From Amycolatopsis nivea (GTDB lineage: Bacteria; Actinomycetota; Actinomycetes; Mycobacteriales; Pseudonocardiaceae): a stretch of 64,000 nt of DNA. The position numbers were made by a program, and so were the translations under genes. How positions within the stretch are numbered: the stretch's first letter is position 1; the number at the start of each line of letters is the position of its first letter. Below, in pieces: positions 17,601 through 26,250 of this stretch. The notes under the pieces are model-generated. The model was not told where the DNA came from. It did not search any database and saw nothing but the letters and a program-made list of their open reading frames with translations. The DNA is taken from positions 62,001-126,000 of the forward strand of contig NZ_SDLT01000027.1 in NCBI RefSeq assembly GCF_004522235.1, in the 5' to 3' direction.

Positions 17601-18959
17601 GGCGTGATCCACGAGATGCGGGAGGCGCGGGACGTGCGGATGGGCCAGTACGGCCACTCCAACCAGCCTTCGCACCACATCCTCTACATGTACGACTACG
17701 CGGGCCAGCCGGCGAAGACGCAGGCGAAGGTGCGCGAGGCCGTGTCGCGGCTCTACACCGGCAGCGAATTGGGCCAGGGCTACGCGGGCGACGAGGACAA
17801 CGGCGAGATGTCCGCGTGGTACGTGTTCAGCTCGCTGGGCTTCTACCCGCTGCAGATGGGCAGCCCGGATTACGCGATCGGGTCGCCGCTGTTCACCAAG
17901 GCGACCGTGCACCTGCCCGGCGGGGACCTGGTGATCAACGCGCCGAAGAACTCGGCGAAGAACGTCTATGTCCAGGGTCTGAAGGTCAACGGGAAGAACT
18001 GGACGTCGACGTCGCTGCCGCACGACGTGCTCGCGCACGGCGCCACGCTCGACTTCGACATGGGCCCGAACCCGTCGACGTGGGGCACCGGCGCGGGCGA
18101 CGCGCCGAAGTCGATCACCACGGGCGACGCGGTGCCGACGCCGCTGCACGACGAGACCGGACCGGGGCTGGGCACGCTGTCCACTTCGGACGGTTCGGAC
18201 GCGTCGGCGTTGCTGGACAACACCTCGCGCACGCAGGCGAAGGTGACCGGTGCGGTGCAGTACCAGCTGAAGTCGACCGACGAGGCGGTCACGCACTACA
18301 CGCTCACCTCCGGCACCGGGGCGGGCGACGCGAAGAGCTGGACGCTGAAGGGTTCGTACGACGGGAAGAACTGGACGGTCGCCGATCAGCAGACCGACCA
18401 GTCGTTCCAGTGGCGGCAGCAGACCCGGGCGTTCGCGGTGAAGAACCCGGCGCATTACGCCTACTACCGGCTGGAGGTCACCGCGACCACCGGCGGTCCG
18501 GCGACGTTGGCGGAGTTCGAGCTGCTGGGCCGTCCGGACGCGTCGTGCACCAAGACGCTGACGGGTGTGCAGAACGGCCCGTTGACCGTGTCGGGCGGCG
18601 TGGTGTGCCTGAACGGCGCGACGGTGTCGGGTCCGGTGAACGTGGCGCGCGGCGCTTCGCTGATCGTGCGCGGCGGCCAGATCACCGGCCCGCTCGCGGC
18701 GGTCGGCGCGGCGCAGGTGGTGCTGAACCGGACGAAGGTGGCCGGTCCGGTGTCGATCACCGGCAGCACGGGTCCGGTGTCGATCGAGCTGACCGACATC
18801 TCGGGCCCGGTGAACCTGACCGGGAACCAGGGGCCGCTGATCGCGAGCAGCACCGTGGGCGGGCCGCTGGCCTGCACGGGCAACTCCCCCGCCCCGACCG
18901 ACCACGACCTCGCCAACACCGTCCGCGGCCCGTCCGCCGGGCAGTGCGCGCAGTTGTGA
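14649..18959 (+). CDS. Secreted GH92 alpha-mannosidase with two discoidin domains and a C-terminal repeat domain
   Basis: Exported glycoside hydrolase of 1436 residues. GH92 enzymes are calcium-dependent inverting exo-alpha-mannosidases, mostly alpha-1,2. The Sec signal is residues 1-35. An F5/8-type (discoidin, carbohydrate-binding) domain lies at about 77-217. The GH92 N-domain and (alpha/alpha)6 catalytic domain follow, with GNNFPATAVPHGFNFWTP, GFWDTYRTTWP near 736, HSNQPSHH near 1005 and GEMSAWYV near 1055. A second discoidin domain lies at about 1165-1297. A C-terminal 135-residue GPV-rich repeat region is probably a beta-helix-like module. GGGAG (14642) favours the second ATG at 14652. 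A related gene follows at 19987. Confidence 0.93.
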   Translation: MMPRSARPLHAVLVAAVAAAGLVVLPAAAGAAPGEAAPPDFVSSFEPNDPQPIQDAVDTDAAGKPRASGVDGANGTAIPGDIRGKVTDISATSENTGGGEVAANLIDGSTGTKWLSWDPTASVTFTLSEPTKITHYAVSSANDAPGRDPRDWTLRGSNDGQQWTDLDKQAGQSFDKRFQQNDYKLSAPSNAYRYYQLDVTRNNGDDIMQFSELLLANDDPAPPPLPNMRSVVDSGPSQGYTNKNRVGFTGKKAFRYSGSQPKAGHGYSYNKVYDVDLPVTETSELSYKVQPQFVEGDLKYPSTNVAVDLDFTDGTHLRDLGATDQYGFPLTPEGQGASKVLYANQWNLVRSAIGRVAAGKTIDRIAIGYDNPNGPAQFAGWLDDLKISATPTPPASTRPSDNVLTTRGTMANGTFSRGNNFPATAVPHGFNFWTPVTDAGSASWLYNYHSQNNADNLPQLQAFSVSHEPSPWMGDRQSFQVMPSAASGVPDANRDKRALPFTHDNEVARAHYYGVTFQNGIKTEIAPADHAAMMRFSFPGADSSLIFDNVNNSGGLTLDPAHGTLSGYSDAKSGLSAGAGRMFVYATFDKPVTTGGKLTGQNRDNVTGYLRFDAGADKTVTMRIATSLISVDQAKKNLEQEIAPNAGFDSVRDAAQRAWDKQLGVIEVEGASQDQLETLYSNLYRLFLYPNEGFENVGTKEAPKYRYASPVSPKAGPDTATQTGSKVVDGQTYVNNGFWDTYRTTWPAYSLLTPDMAGKMVDGFVQQYRDGGWIARWSSPGYADLMTGTSSDVAFADAYQKGVTNFDVKAAYDAALKNATVTPPNSAVGRKGLDQSIFLGYTPNSTGEGFSWAIEGYVNDFGIANLSKKLYDQAAANDPRKAEYLENYQYFTSRAQQYVNLFDPSTGFFQGKDASGKFTKAKADYDPRQWGGDYTETDGWNMAFTVPQDGQGLANLYGGKDKLGAKLDQFFADQETANFPGSYGGVIHEMREARDVRMGQYGHSNQPSHHILYMYDYAGQPAKTQAKVREAVSRLYTGSELGQGYAGDEDNGEMSAWYVFSSLGFYPLQMGSPDYAIGSPLFTKATVHLPGGDLVINAPKNSAKNVYVQGLKVNGKNWTSTSLPHDVLAHGATLDFDMGPNPSTWGTGAGDAPKSITTGDAVPTPLHDETGPGLGTLSTSDGSDASALLDNTSRTQAKVTGAVQYQLKSTDEAVTHYTLTSGTGAGDAKSWTLKGSYDGKNWTVADQQTDQSFQWRQQTRAFAVKNPAHYAYYRLEVTATTGGPATLAEFELLGRPDASCTKTLTGVQNGPLTVSGGVVCLNGATVSGPVNVARGASLIVRGGQITGPLAAVGAAQVVLNRTKVAGPVSITGSTGPVSIELTDISGPVNLTGNQGPLIASSTVGGPLACTGNSPAPTDHDLANTVRGPSAGQCAQL

Positions 18960-18979
18960 TCGGCTGATTTCCCTACCCG

Positions 18980-19025
18980 CCGCAGGCCAGGTCGCCCGGA
19001 TCCGTTCCGGGTACCTGGCCTGCGG
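18980..19025. terminator. Strong hairpin terminator
   Basis: A 13-bp perfect outer stem (CCGCAGGCCAGGT at 18980-18992, complement at 19013-19025) encloses a smaller inner stem (CCCGGA/TCCGGG). It lies between the GH92 stop and the convergent hypothetical gene. Confidence 0.8.
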
Positions 19026-19034
19026 CGCGTCCGG

Positions 19035-19493
19035 CTAATTGTCCGGGCAGTCGGCTTCGGTCCAGGACGCGGTCAAGTCGCGGCTGACGACGGTGAGCGA
19101 TCCGGCGAGGAAGCCGATCTCGTGACTGCAGCCGTGGTCGTGGGGCAGGATTTCGTCCAGGGTGACGGAGCCGAAGCCGGTCCAGTCGGCCGGGTCGTGG
19201 GTGAGAGTGCGGAGGCCCGGGTAGCGGATGTTCAGGTCTTCGTCGTGTTTCCAGCAGTTGTGGCGGAAGCCGAGTTGCAGCCAGTCCTCGCCGTCCGTGG
19301 TTCCGCGCAGGAGGGTGTCGAGCACGAGGTCTTTGACGCACCGCTTGCCGGGGAAGTCGTAGTGATCCGGGTCGGCGGCGAACGCCCGGGCGCCGGGCGG
19401 GAGCTCGGCCGAGAGCGCGGGCAGCAGCCGGAGATATGCCTGGGGATCGAGGTAGTTGCCCGTCTCGGTCGCTTCCACTCTGACGTGTTTCAT
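19035..19493 (-). CDS. Uncharacterised 152-residue protein
   Basis: A small soluble protein of 152 residues with no signal or membrane segment. It is not recognised. Visible features are a central aromatic and acidic region (DYLDPQ-like and EDWLQLGFRHNCWKHDEDLNIRY), several histidines (HDHGCSHEIG) and four cysteines. The histidines and cysteines could suggest metal binding but match no known motif. GC and codon use are like the neighbours, which supports a real gene. It is convergent with the secreted mannosidase behind a terminator and divergent from the acetyltransferase 55 bases away. Confidence 0.7.
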   Translation of the reverse strand: MKHVRVEATETGNYLDPQAYLRLLPALSAELPPGARAFAADPDHYDFPGKRCVKDLVLDTLLRGTTDGEDWLQLGFRHNCWKHDEDLNIRYPGLRTLTHDPADWTGFGSVTLDEILPHDHGCSHEIGFLAGSLTVVSRDLTASWTEADCPDN

Positions 19494-19548
19494 CGCCGCA
19501 CCAGCTTATTCGGTGGCTCGCCCCCCGAAGCCGTGGGAGCGTCGCGTC

Positions 19549-19947
19549 ATGGAGATCAACTACGCCTGGCGGACCGACCTCACCGACGCGCAGCTCGTCG
19601 CTCTCACCGAAGCGCACGGCGGAGACGCGGAACCCGGCTGGTGGAACCGAGCGAGGCAGCACAGTCTCGGCTGGGTCAGCGCCCACGACGGCGATCAGCT
19701 GGTCGGCTTCGCGAACCTGGCCTGGGACGGCGCCGACCACGCGTTCCTCCTCGACCCGAAGGTGCACGCGGACTGGCAGCACCGCGGCATCGGCACCGAA
19801 CTCGTCCGCCGGGCGCGGGATGCCGCGAGGGACGCGGACTGCGAGTGGCTGCACGTCGACTTCGAACCGCGCCTGCGCCCGTTCTACTTCGGCGCCTGCG
19901 GGTTCACCTCCACTGACGCGGGGTTGATCCGGCTCACCGCGAGCTGA
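19549..19947 (+). CDS. GNAT family N-acetyltransferase
   Basis: A 132-residue GNAT-fold acyltransferase. The acetyl-CoA-binding motif A is visible as VHADWQHRGIGTELVRRA at about residues 73-90 (pyrophosphate loop Q-x-x-G-I-G). The FYFGACGF segment near the end is the beta-6/7 region typical of single-domain members. ATG 19549 is chosen because GGGAGC lies 8 bases upstream and the protein then starts at the first strand. The acceptor is unknown. It sits 39 bases before the intracellular GH92 gene, on the same strand, and may be co-transcribed with it. Confidence 0.85.
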   Translation: MEINYAWRTDLTDAQLVALTEAHGGDAEPGWWNRARQHSLGWVSAHDGDQLVGFANLAWDGADHAFLLDPKVHADWQHRGIGTELVRRARDAARDADCEWLHVDFEPRLRPFYFGACGFTSTDAGLIRLTAS

Positions 19948-19986
19948 TCCGGCGCGCGCCGGTGCGGGAGCGATTACCGTGGGGGC

Positions 19987-22900
19987 GTGACCACGGCTGC
20001 GTTCTTCTCCTCGTTCGAAGCGGGCGATCCGCAGCCGGTCGCGGGGGCGCGGGTGGACAGCGGGCCGCGGCGGTCGCCGACCGCGAAGACCGGCGTCGGG
20101 TTCACCGGGGCGAAAGCCTTGCGCTACCAGGCTGGGCCGCCGGTCGTGTTGTTCGAGGTGGACATTCCGGTCACTGACCACAGTGCACTGTCGTATGTGG
20201 TCTTCCCGGCTTCCGACGGTCCGGTGCCGAGTTACCGCAGCACGCGGGTCGCGCTCGATGTCGAGTTCGACGACGGCAGCCGCGCCGGGTTCGCCCCCGA
20301 AGAGAAAGCGCTCTACGTCGACCAGTGGAACCTGGTGCGCCGTCCGCTGAACACGTTCGCCGGACGGCGGGTGCGGCGGATCCTGCTGACGACCGCGTTC
20401 GACGGCGACGGAACGGGCTGGCTGGACGACGTCCGGATCGCCGAGCATCCGCCGGAGCGCAAAGATCCAGTCGACTGGGTCCGCACGACGCGCGGCACGC
20501 ATTCCAGCGACGAGTTCTCGCGCGGCAACACCTTCCCGGCCACCGCGGTCCCGCACGGGTTCAACTTCTGGACCCCGGTCACCGACGCGCGGGCGCTGAG
20601 CTGGTTCTACTCCTACCACCGGCACAACGACGAGCGGAACGAACCGCGGCTGCAGGCGTTCGGGCTCAGCCACCAGCCGAGTCCGTGGATGGGCGACCGG
20701 CACACCTTCCACCTCATGCCCGGCACCGGCACGGTCGAGCCGGACCGCGGGCGGCGTTCGCTGGCGTTCAGCCACGACGACGAGACCGACCGGCCGCACC
20801 ATTACCGCGTGCGGTTCCGCGGCGGCATCACCGCCGAGGTCGCGCCGGCCGAGCACGCGGCGATGTTCCGGTTCGCGTTCCCGGCCGAACGCGGCTGGGT
20901 GCTGTTCGACAACGCCCGCAACCGCGGCGGCATCCGGATCGACGCCGAGCGCGGGATCGTCACCGGGCACACGTGGGTGCGGAGCGGGCTGTCGACCGGC
21001 GCGCGGCGGATGTTCGTCTACGCCGAAGCTGACCAGCGGCCCTCCGGTGGCGGGCGGATCCGGCGGCCGTTCTGGCGGACGGTGACCGGCAGCCTGGAGT
21101 TCGCCGAGCCCGAGGTGACGCTGCGGATCGCGACGTCGCTGATCAGCCTGGCGCAGGCGAAACGCAATCTGGCGCTGGAAATCCCGGCGGGCACGACGTT
21201 CGACCAGGTCCGGGACCGGGCGCGGGAACGCTGGCAGGAGGTGCTCGGCCGGGTCGAACTGGAAGGCGCGTCCGAGGACGAGCTGACCACGTTCTACTCG
21301 TGTCTCTACCGCCTGTTCTTGTATCCGAACGTCGCGCACGAGAACACGCCGCGCGGCATCCGGCACGCGAGCCCGATGGTGCGGAGTTTCCGGCCGAGCA
21401 CGCGGCGGCGCACCGGCGCGAAGGTCGTGGACGGCGAGTTGTACGTCAACAACGGCTTCTGGGATACCTACCGCACCGCCTGGCCCGCGTACACGCTGCT
21501 CGCGCCGCGCCAGTGCGGCCGGATGATCGACGGTTTCGTGCAGCAGTACCGCGAAGGCGGCTGGATCGCACGCTGGTCCTCCCCCGGCTACGCCGACCTG
21601 ATGACCGGCACCAGTTCCGACGTCGCGTTCGCCGACGCGTACCTGAAGGGCGTCACGAACTTCGACGTCGAGGCCGCCTACGACGCCGCGCTCAAGAACG
21701 CCACCGTCGCCCCTCCGCGCAAAGGCGTGGGCCGCAAGGGTCTCGACCGCTCCGCATTCCTCGGCTACACGCCGACCTCGACGCGCGGCGGCCTGTCCTG
21801 GGCGCTCGAAGGCTGTCTCAACGACTTCGGCCTCGCCAACCTGTCCGACGCGCTCGCCCGGGAAAGCAGCGGCGCGCGGGCCCGCCGGTTCGCCGACAAC
21901 GCCGTCTACTTCCGCCAGCGCGCCCAGCACTACGCCAACCACTTCGACGCGCGGACCGGGTTCTTCCAGGGCCGCACCCTCGACGGCGGCTGGCGGCACG
22001 CGGCCGAAGGATTCGACCCGACGGCGTGGGGTCCGGACTATGTGGAGACCAACGCCTGGAACACCGCGTTCTCCGTGCCGCACGACGGTCCCGGTCTCGC
22101 CGCGCTCCATGGCGGCCCGGCGGGTCTCGAGGCGAAACTCGACGAGTTCTTCCGGCTCCCGGAAACCGGCCAGGGCGGCCGGATCCACGAGATGACCGAG
22201 GCCCGCGACGTGCGGATGGGCCAATACGGGCATTCCAACCAGCCCTCGCACCACATCCCGTTCGTCTACGCCTTCGCCGGGGCGCAGGCGAAACTGCAGC
22301 GGACCGTCCGCGAGGTGCTGCGCCGGCTGTACGTCGGCAGCGAACTCGGCCAGGGCTATCCCGGGGACGAGGACAACGGCGAAATGTCGGCCTGGTATGT
22401 CTTCACCGCCCTCGGTCTCTACCCGCTGGCCGTCGGCAGCCCGCGGTACGCGGCGTGCGCTCCGCTGTTCCGCTCCGCCACTGTGCACCTCGACAACGGA
22501 AAGGACCTGGTGATCCGAGCACCCCGCGCCGCGACCGCCGACAGCGCGGCCGACACGCCGTACGTGCACGGCCTGACTGTCGACGGCGAACCGCACCCTT
22601 CGGCCACCCTCGCGCACGCGGTCCTCGCGCGCGGCGCGGTGCTGGAGTTCGACGTCCGCGCCGAGCCCGGCGACTGGGGCACGGAACCGGTCGCCCCGGC
22701 CGCCCCCGCGCCGCTGCGCGACCTCGCCGTCCGCACTGTCCACGGCGTTCTGGCGGACAACACCAGCCGCACCCAAGCCGTCTTCCGCACGCCCAGGCCG
22801 ACCATCACGTTCGCCACCGAAGGCGAGCCGCGCGAGGTCGTCCTCTACACGCTCACCTCCGGCAGCCGCGCGGGCGATCCGAAGGACTGGGTGCTCGAAG

Positions 22901-23085
22901 GCTCCGACGACGGGCGCCGGTGGCGGACCCTGGACGAACGCTCCGGCGAGGTGTTCCGGTGGCGGCGCCAGACCCGGCCGTTCGTGCTCGCCGAACCCGC
23001 CGCGTGCCGACACTACCGGCTGCGGGTCCGCGCCTCGACCCGGCGGCGCGTCGCCCTCGCCCAGTGGGAGCTGCTGGCCCGATGA
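19987..23085 (+). CDS. GH92 alpha-mannosidase homologue without signal peptide
   Basis: A 1032-residue GH92 protein clearly related to the secreted one upstream. Shared blocks are GNTFPATAVPHGFNFWTPV, GFWDTYRTAWP near residue 490, HSNQPSHH near 750 and GEMSAWYV near 798, plus a C-terminal discoidin-like domain (about 905-1032). It lacks the signal peptide, the N-terminal discoidin domain and the GPV-rich tail. GTG 19987 begins directly at the FFSSFEAGDPQP strand, equivalent to FVSSFEPNDPQP of the secreted enzyme, so the predicted location is cytoplasmic unless export is non-classical. The stop overlaps the FUSC transporter start (ATGA), tying its role to that membrane protein. Confidence 0.9.
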   Translation: MTTAAFFSSFEAGDPQPVAGARVDSGPRRSPTAKTGVGFTGAKALRYQAGPPVVLFEVDIPVTDHSALSYVVFPASDGPVPSYRSTRVALDVEFDDGSRAGFAPEEKALYVDQWNLVRRPLNTFAGRRVRRILLTTAFDGDGTGWLDDVRIAEHPPERKDPVDWVRTTRGTHSSDEFSRGNTFPATAVPHGFNFWTPVTDARALSWFYSYHRHNDERNEPRLQAFGLSHQPSPWMGDRHTFHLMPGTGTVEPDRGRRSLAFSHDDETDRPHHYRVRFRGGITAEVAPAEHAAMFRFAFPAERGWVLFDNARNRGGIRIDAERGIVTGHTWVRSGLSTGARRMFVYAEADQRPSGGGRIRRPFWRTVTGSLEFAEPEVTLRIATSLISLAQAKRNLALEIPAGTTFDQVRDRARERWQEVLGRVELEGASEDELTTFYSCLYRLFLYPNVAHENTPRGIRHASPMVRSFRPSTRRRTGAKVVDGELYVNNGFWDTYRTAWPAYTLLAPRQCGRMIDGFVQQYREGGWIARWSSPGYADLMTGTSSDVAFADAYLKGVTNFDVEAAYDAALKNATVAPPRKGVGRKGLDRSAFLGYTPTSTRGGLSWALEGCLNDFGLANLSDALARESSGARARRFADNAVYFRQRAQHYANHFDARTGFFQGRTLDGGWRHAAEGFDPTAWGPDYVETNAWNTAFSVPHDGPGLAALHGGPAGLEAKLDEFFRLPETGQGGRIHEMTEARDVRMGQYGHSNQPSHHIPFVYAFAGAQAKLQRTVREVLRRLYVGSELGQGYPGDEDNGEMSAWYVFTALGLYPLAVGSPRYAACAPLFRSATVHLDNGKDLVIRAPRAATADSAADTPYVHGLTVDGEPHPSATLAHAVLARGAVLEFDVRAEPGDWGTEPVAPAAPAPLRDLAVRTVHGVLADNTSRTQAVFRTPRPTITFATEGEPREVVLYTLTSGSRAGDPKDWVLEGSDDGRRWRTLDERSGEVFRWRRQTRPFVLAEPAACRHYRLRVRASTRRRVALAQWELLAR

Positions 23086-25169
23086 TCACCGACGTGCGCA
23101 ACGCCTTCCTCGACCGGCTGGCGGCGGCCGACCCCGGGCTCGTCCGGCTGCGGCTCGCCGCGTCGGCGGTGCTCGGCATCGTCATCGCGGTCCTCGCGAT
23201 GCTGCCGCTGCATTTCCCGCTCACCACGACGCTCGTCGCGGCCATCGCGGCGATGATGAGCGCGTTCACCGTCAACGACGCCACCAGCGGCGGCCAGGCC
23301 GTCACGCTGCTGCTCGCGCTCGTGGTCGGCGCCGCGTCGATCACCGCCGCGTGCTTCGGCTCCGCGTATGCGCCCGCGGACAGCATCGTGTTCGTGCTGC
23401 TGATCTTCGTCGCGGTGTACGTGCAGCGGTTCGGCGCGCGGGGCATCGCGCTCGGGTCGATGGCGTTCTTCCTGTTCTTCTTCCCGATGTTCCTGCAGGC
23501 GCACCTCGCGCAGGTGCCGCACCTGCTGCTCGCGCTGGCGATCGGGGTCGCGGCGAACGCCGTCGTGCGGTTCCTTCTCTTGCGCCGCAACGCCGAAAGC
23601 GAGCTGATCCGCTACCGGCAGGCGTTCCGGGCCCGGCTCGGCGCGGCGGTGCGGGCGACCGAGGCGTACATCTCGTCCGGCGGTTCGGACCGCAGCGACC
23701 GGCAGATCCGCACGTCGGTGGAGCGGCTGCACGAGGTGGTCCTGCTGATCGAGGACCACGCTCCCGACGTCGTCGACGACCGCCGCGCCGACCAGCTGCG
23801 CCGCCGGGTGATCGAGGTCGAGCTGGCTGTGCAGTGGCTGGTGATCACCGTGCGCCGGACCTGCTCGCAGCCGCTGCCCGAGGGTGTCGCCGACGATCTC
23901 GTGGCCCGGCTGTCCCGGTTCCGGTCGCTCATGGAACGCGACCCGCGCGACCTGCCGCTGATCAGCGAGACCGGCGAGTACAGCCGGATGCTCGTGGAAG
24001 GCAGCCGGATCGACGAACGCGCGCACCCCGGCGACGGCGTCCGCCGCGCGATCGCCGAACTGGCCGTCGCGGACGACCGGGCGCAGCGGATCGCCAGCCT
24101 GCAGTCCGAAGTGGACTTCTCCGTCGGGGAGGACGAGGACGACGAACCGACCAAGGCGTTCGCCTACGACAACCAGACCCGCGGCGCGATCCAGGCCGTG
24201 CTCGGCGGCGGGCTCGCCGTGCTGGCCGGGCAGCTGATCTCGCCGCAGCGCTGGTACTGGGCGGTGCTGACGGTGTTCGTCGTGTTCATCGGCACCTCCA
24301 GCGCGGGCGCGCGGTTCGTGAAAGGCATGCGCCGCACCGGAGGGACCTTGCTGGGCATCGTCGGCGGCGTCGCGCTGGCGCTGCTGGTCAGCGGGAACAC
24401 CCCGGCGATCCTCGCGCTGCTGCTGGTCTGCGTGTTCGGCATGGTCTACACCGCGCGGGTTTCGCAGTTCCTGATGGCGTTCTTCGTGACCAGCATGCTC
24501 GGCTTGCTCTACAGCCTGCTCGGCACGTTCAGCATCGAGGTGCTGTGGATCCGGGTCGCCGAAACCGCCGTCGGCGCGGCGTGCGGGCTGCTCGCCGCCG
24601 TGGTGGTGCTGCCGGTCCGCACGCGCGCGGTGATGCTGGACGACATCGCGATCGCGCTCGACGAACTGCACGAGTTCATCGAGTCAGCCGCGACCCTGCT
24701 GTCCGGCCGGGAGAACGTGAACATCATCGAGATGTCCCGCGACCTCGACCGCGCGGTCGAGCAGGTGCGGCTGACCATCGAACCGCTCACCCACCCGATC
24801 AACCTGCGCAGCGCCCGCCGCGACTACGGCTGGCACGTGCTGACCACGTTGGAGGGCATCGCCTTCCGCGCCCGGCACGTGGCCGCCCGCGCGCAGCCCG
24901 GCCAGCTCGCCGGCCCGGTCTCGGAGCGGCTGGACCAGTTCGCCGGCCGGATCATCGCGAACGTCGACCTCGTGCACGAGGCGGTCAGCAACCCCGGCGG
25001 CACGCGGCCGCGCAAGCTCGTCCGCGACGACGGCACCCCGGTCGCCGACCGGATCGACGAGGCCGAGACCCGCGCGGTGCTGTCCAGCCTGAGCCACCTC
25101 GACGAGGGCTTGATCGCGCTGGGCCGCGTGCTCGGTGTCGGCGCGCAGGACCCGCCGCGGCACAGTTGA
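23082..25169 (+). CDS. FUSC family membrane protein (aromatic acid exporter type)
   Basis: A 695-residue inner-membrane protein with two hydrophobic blocks. The N-terminal block (about 20-165) and central block (about 360-510) each contain around five or six helices. They are separated by a charged cytoplasmic region and followed by a helical C-terminal domain. This is the layout of FUSC/ArAE/YccS-type proteins, whose known members export aromatic acids or similar compounds; substrates of actinobacterial relatives are not known. The ATG overlaps the GH92 stop by 4 bases. It ends 2 bases from the convergent aldo/keto reductase stop, leaving no room for a separate terminator. Confidence 0.8.
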   Translation: MITDVRNAFLDRLAAADPGLVRLRLAASAVLGIVIAVLAMLPLHFPLTTTLVAAIAAMMSAFTVNDATSGGQAVTLLLALVVGAASITAACFGSAYAPADSIVFVLLIFVAVYVQRFGARGIALGSMAFFLFFFPMFLQAHLAQVPHLLLALAIGVAANAVVRFLLLRRNAESELIRYRQAFRARLGAAVRATEAYISSGGSDRSDRQIRTSVERLHEVVLLIEDHAPDVVDDRRADQLRRRVIEVELAVQWLVITVRRTCSQPLPEGVADDLVARLSRFRSLMERDPRDLPLISETGEYSRMLVEGSRIDERAHPGDGVRRAIAELAVADDRAQRIASLQSEVDFSVGEDEDDEPTKAFAYDNQTRGAIQAVLGGGLAVLAGQLISPQRWYWAVLTVFVVFIGTSSAGARFVKGMRRTGGTLLGIVGGVALALLVSGNTPAILALLLVCVFGMVYTARVSQFLMAFFVTSMLGLLYSLLGTFSIEVLWIRVAETAVGAACGLLAAVVVLPVRTRAVMLDDIAIALDELHEFIESAATLLSGRENVNIIEMSRDLDRAVEQVRLTIEPLTHPINLRSARRDYGWHVLTTLEGIAFRARHVAARAQPGQLAGPVSERLDQFAGRIIANVDLVHEAVSNPGGTRPRKLVRDDGTPVADRIDEAETRAVLSSLSHLDEGLIALGRVLGVGAQDPPRHS

Positions 25170-25171
25170 CC

Positions 25172-26122
25172 CTACGCGGAGGCGGCGTCGAGGATCCGCA
25201 GCTCGTCGTCGCTCAGCTCCACGTCGTGCATCGCGACCAGCGCGGGCACCTGCTCGACCGTGCGCGCGGACGCGATCGGCGCGGCCACCGTCGGCTGCTG
25301 CGCGAGCCAGGCCAGCGCGACCGTCGCCATCTCCGCGCCGCGCGCCTTCGCGACCTCCTCCAGCGCCGCGAGCACCTTCACGCCGTGCTCGGTGTCCGCG
25401 TAACCGCCGGCGAGCCCCGGCAGGTTGCGGATGTTGTCCACCTGCTGGCCGGGCCGGTACTTGCCGGTCAGGAACCCCGACGCCAGACCGAAATACGGCA
25501 CGCAGGCCACCCCGTGCCGCTGCACGATCCCCCGCCGCTCGCTCTCGTACTCGTCCCGCGCGACGAGGTTGTACTTCGGCTGCAACGCCACGTACTTCGC
25601 CAGCCCCTCGCGGTCGGAGAACTCCAGCGACTCGGCCAGCCGCTCCGGGCTGATGTTCGACGCCGCGATCGCGCGGACCTTGCCTTCCTTCACCAGCTCG
25701 TCCAGCGCAGTGACGATGTCCGCGACCGGAACCGATTCGTCGTCGAAATGCGTGTAGTACAGGTCGATCCGCTCGATCCCCAGCCGCCGCAACGACTCCT
25801 CGGCCGCGGCCTTGACGTTCGCCGGCGCGAGTCCCTTGAACTGCGGATGGTCGCCGACCTTCGTCGCCACGACCACGTCGTCCCGGTTCCCGCGCGAGGC
25901 GAGCCACGTGCCGAGGATGGTCTCGGACTGTCCCGGCTCGTTGCCCGGGAACTGGTACATGTACGAATCGGCCGTGTCGACGAAGTTCCCGCCCGCCTCG
26001 GCGTAGGCGTCCAGCACCGCGAACGACGCCGGTTCGTCGGCGGTCCAGCCGAACACGTTCCCGCCGAGACACAACGGGGAGACGGCGAGGTCGGATGAGC
26101 CCAGTGTGCGAAGTGCGACCAT
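25172..26122 (-). CDS. Aldo/keto reductase
   Basis: NAD(P)H-dependent oxidoreductase of the AKR superfamily, 316 residues, forming a TIM barrel. The catalytic tetrad is visible: Asp in VDTADSY with the Tyr, Lys in VVATKVGD, and His in YYTHFDD. The C-terminal half has the cofactor-binding region (IAASNISPERL and the final SARTVEQV). ATG 26122 is preferred to a TTG four codons earlier, because it gives the family-typical VALRTLGSSDL start; the GGGGAG upstream is rather far (15 bases). The substrate is unknown. It is divergent from the pseudokinase gene. Confidence 0.88.
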   Translation of the reverse strand: MVALRTLGSSDLAVSPLCLGGNVFGWTADEPASFAVLDAYAEAGGNFVDTADSYMYQFPGNEPGQSETILGTWLASRGNRDDVVVATKVGDHPQFKGLAPANVKAAAEESLRRLGIERIDLYYTHFDDESVPVADIVTALDELVKEGKVRAIAASNISPERLAESLEFSDREGLAKYVALQPKYNLVARDEYESERRGIVQRHGVACVPYFGLASGFLTGKYRPGQQVDNIRNLPGLAGGYADTEHGVKVLAALEEVAKARGAEMATVALAWLAQQPTVAAPIASARTVEQVPALVAMHDVELSDDELRILDAASA

Positions 26123-26250
26123 GATCGCATTCAAGCACTCCCCGCCCGGCGATGCCCGTGCCGGCGAGCGATTCTGCCCGCTCGTACCTCGCCCGCCCGC
26201 GAACCTGGCAGGATCGATCTTCTCGCACAGCTTTCTGGGGGAGGCAGCTG

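Noticed and set aside
14571-18905. A 1444-codon open frame on the minus strand opposite the secreted mannosidase
   Set aside because: It is antisense to a gene with clear domains. It is arginine- and valine-rich, has no motif, and is the usual mirror frame of high-GC coding DNA.
18973-23013. A 1346-codon minus-strand open frame opposite the second GH92 gene
   Set aside because: Same reason: composition is a frame shadow, with no domain, and it runs through the terminator at 18980 and two real genes.
23013-24671. A 552-codon minus-strand frame opposite the FUSC gene
   Set aside because: It is His-, Gln- and Arg-rich with no hydrophobic pattern or motif, antisense to a well-supported membrane protein.
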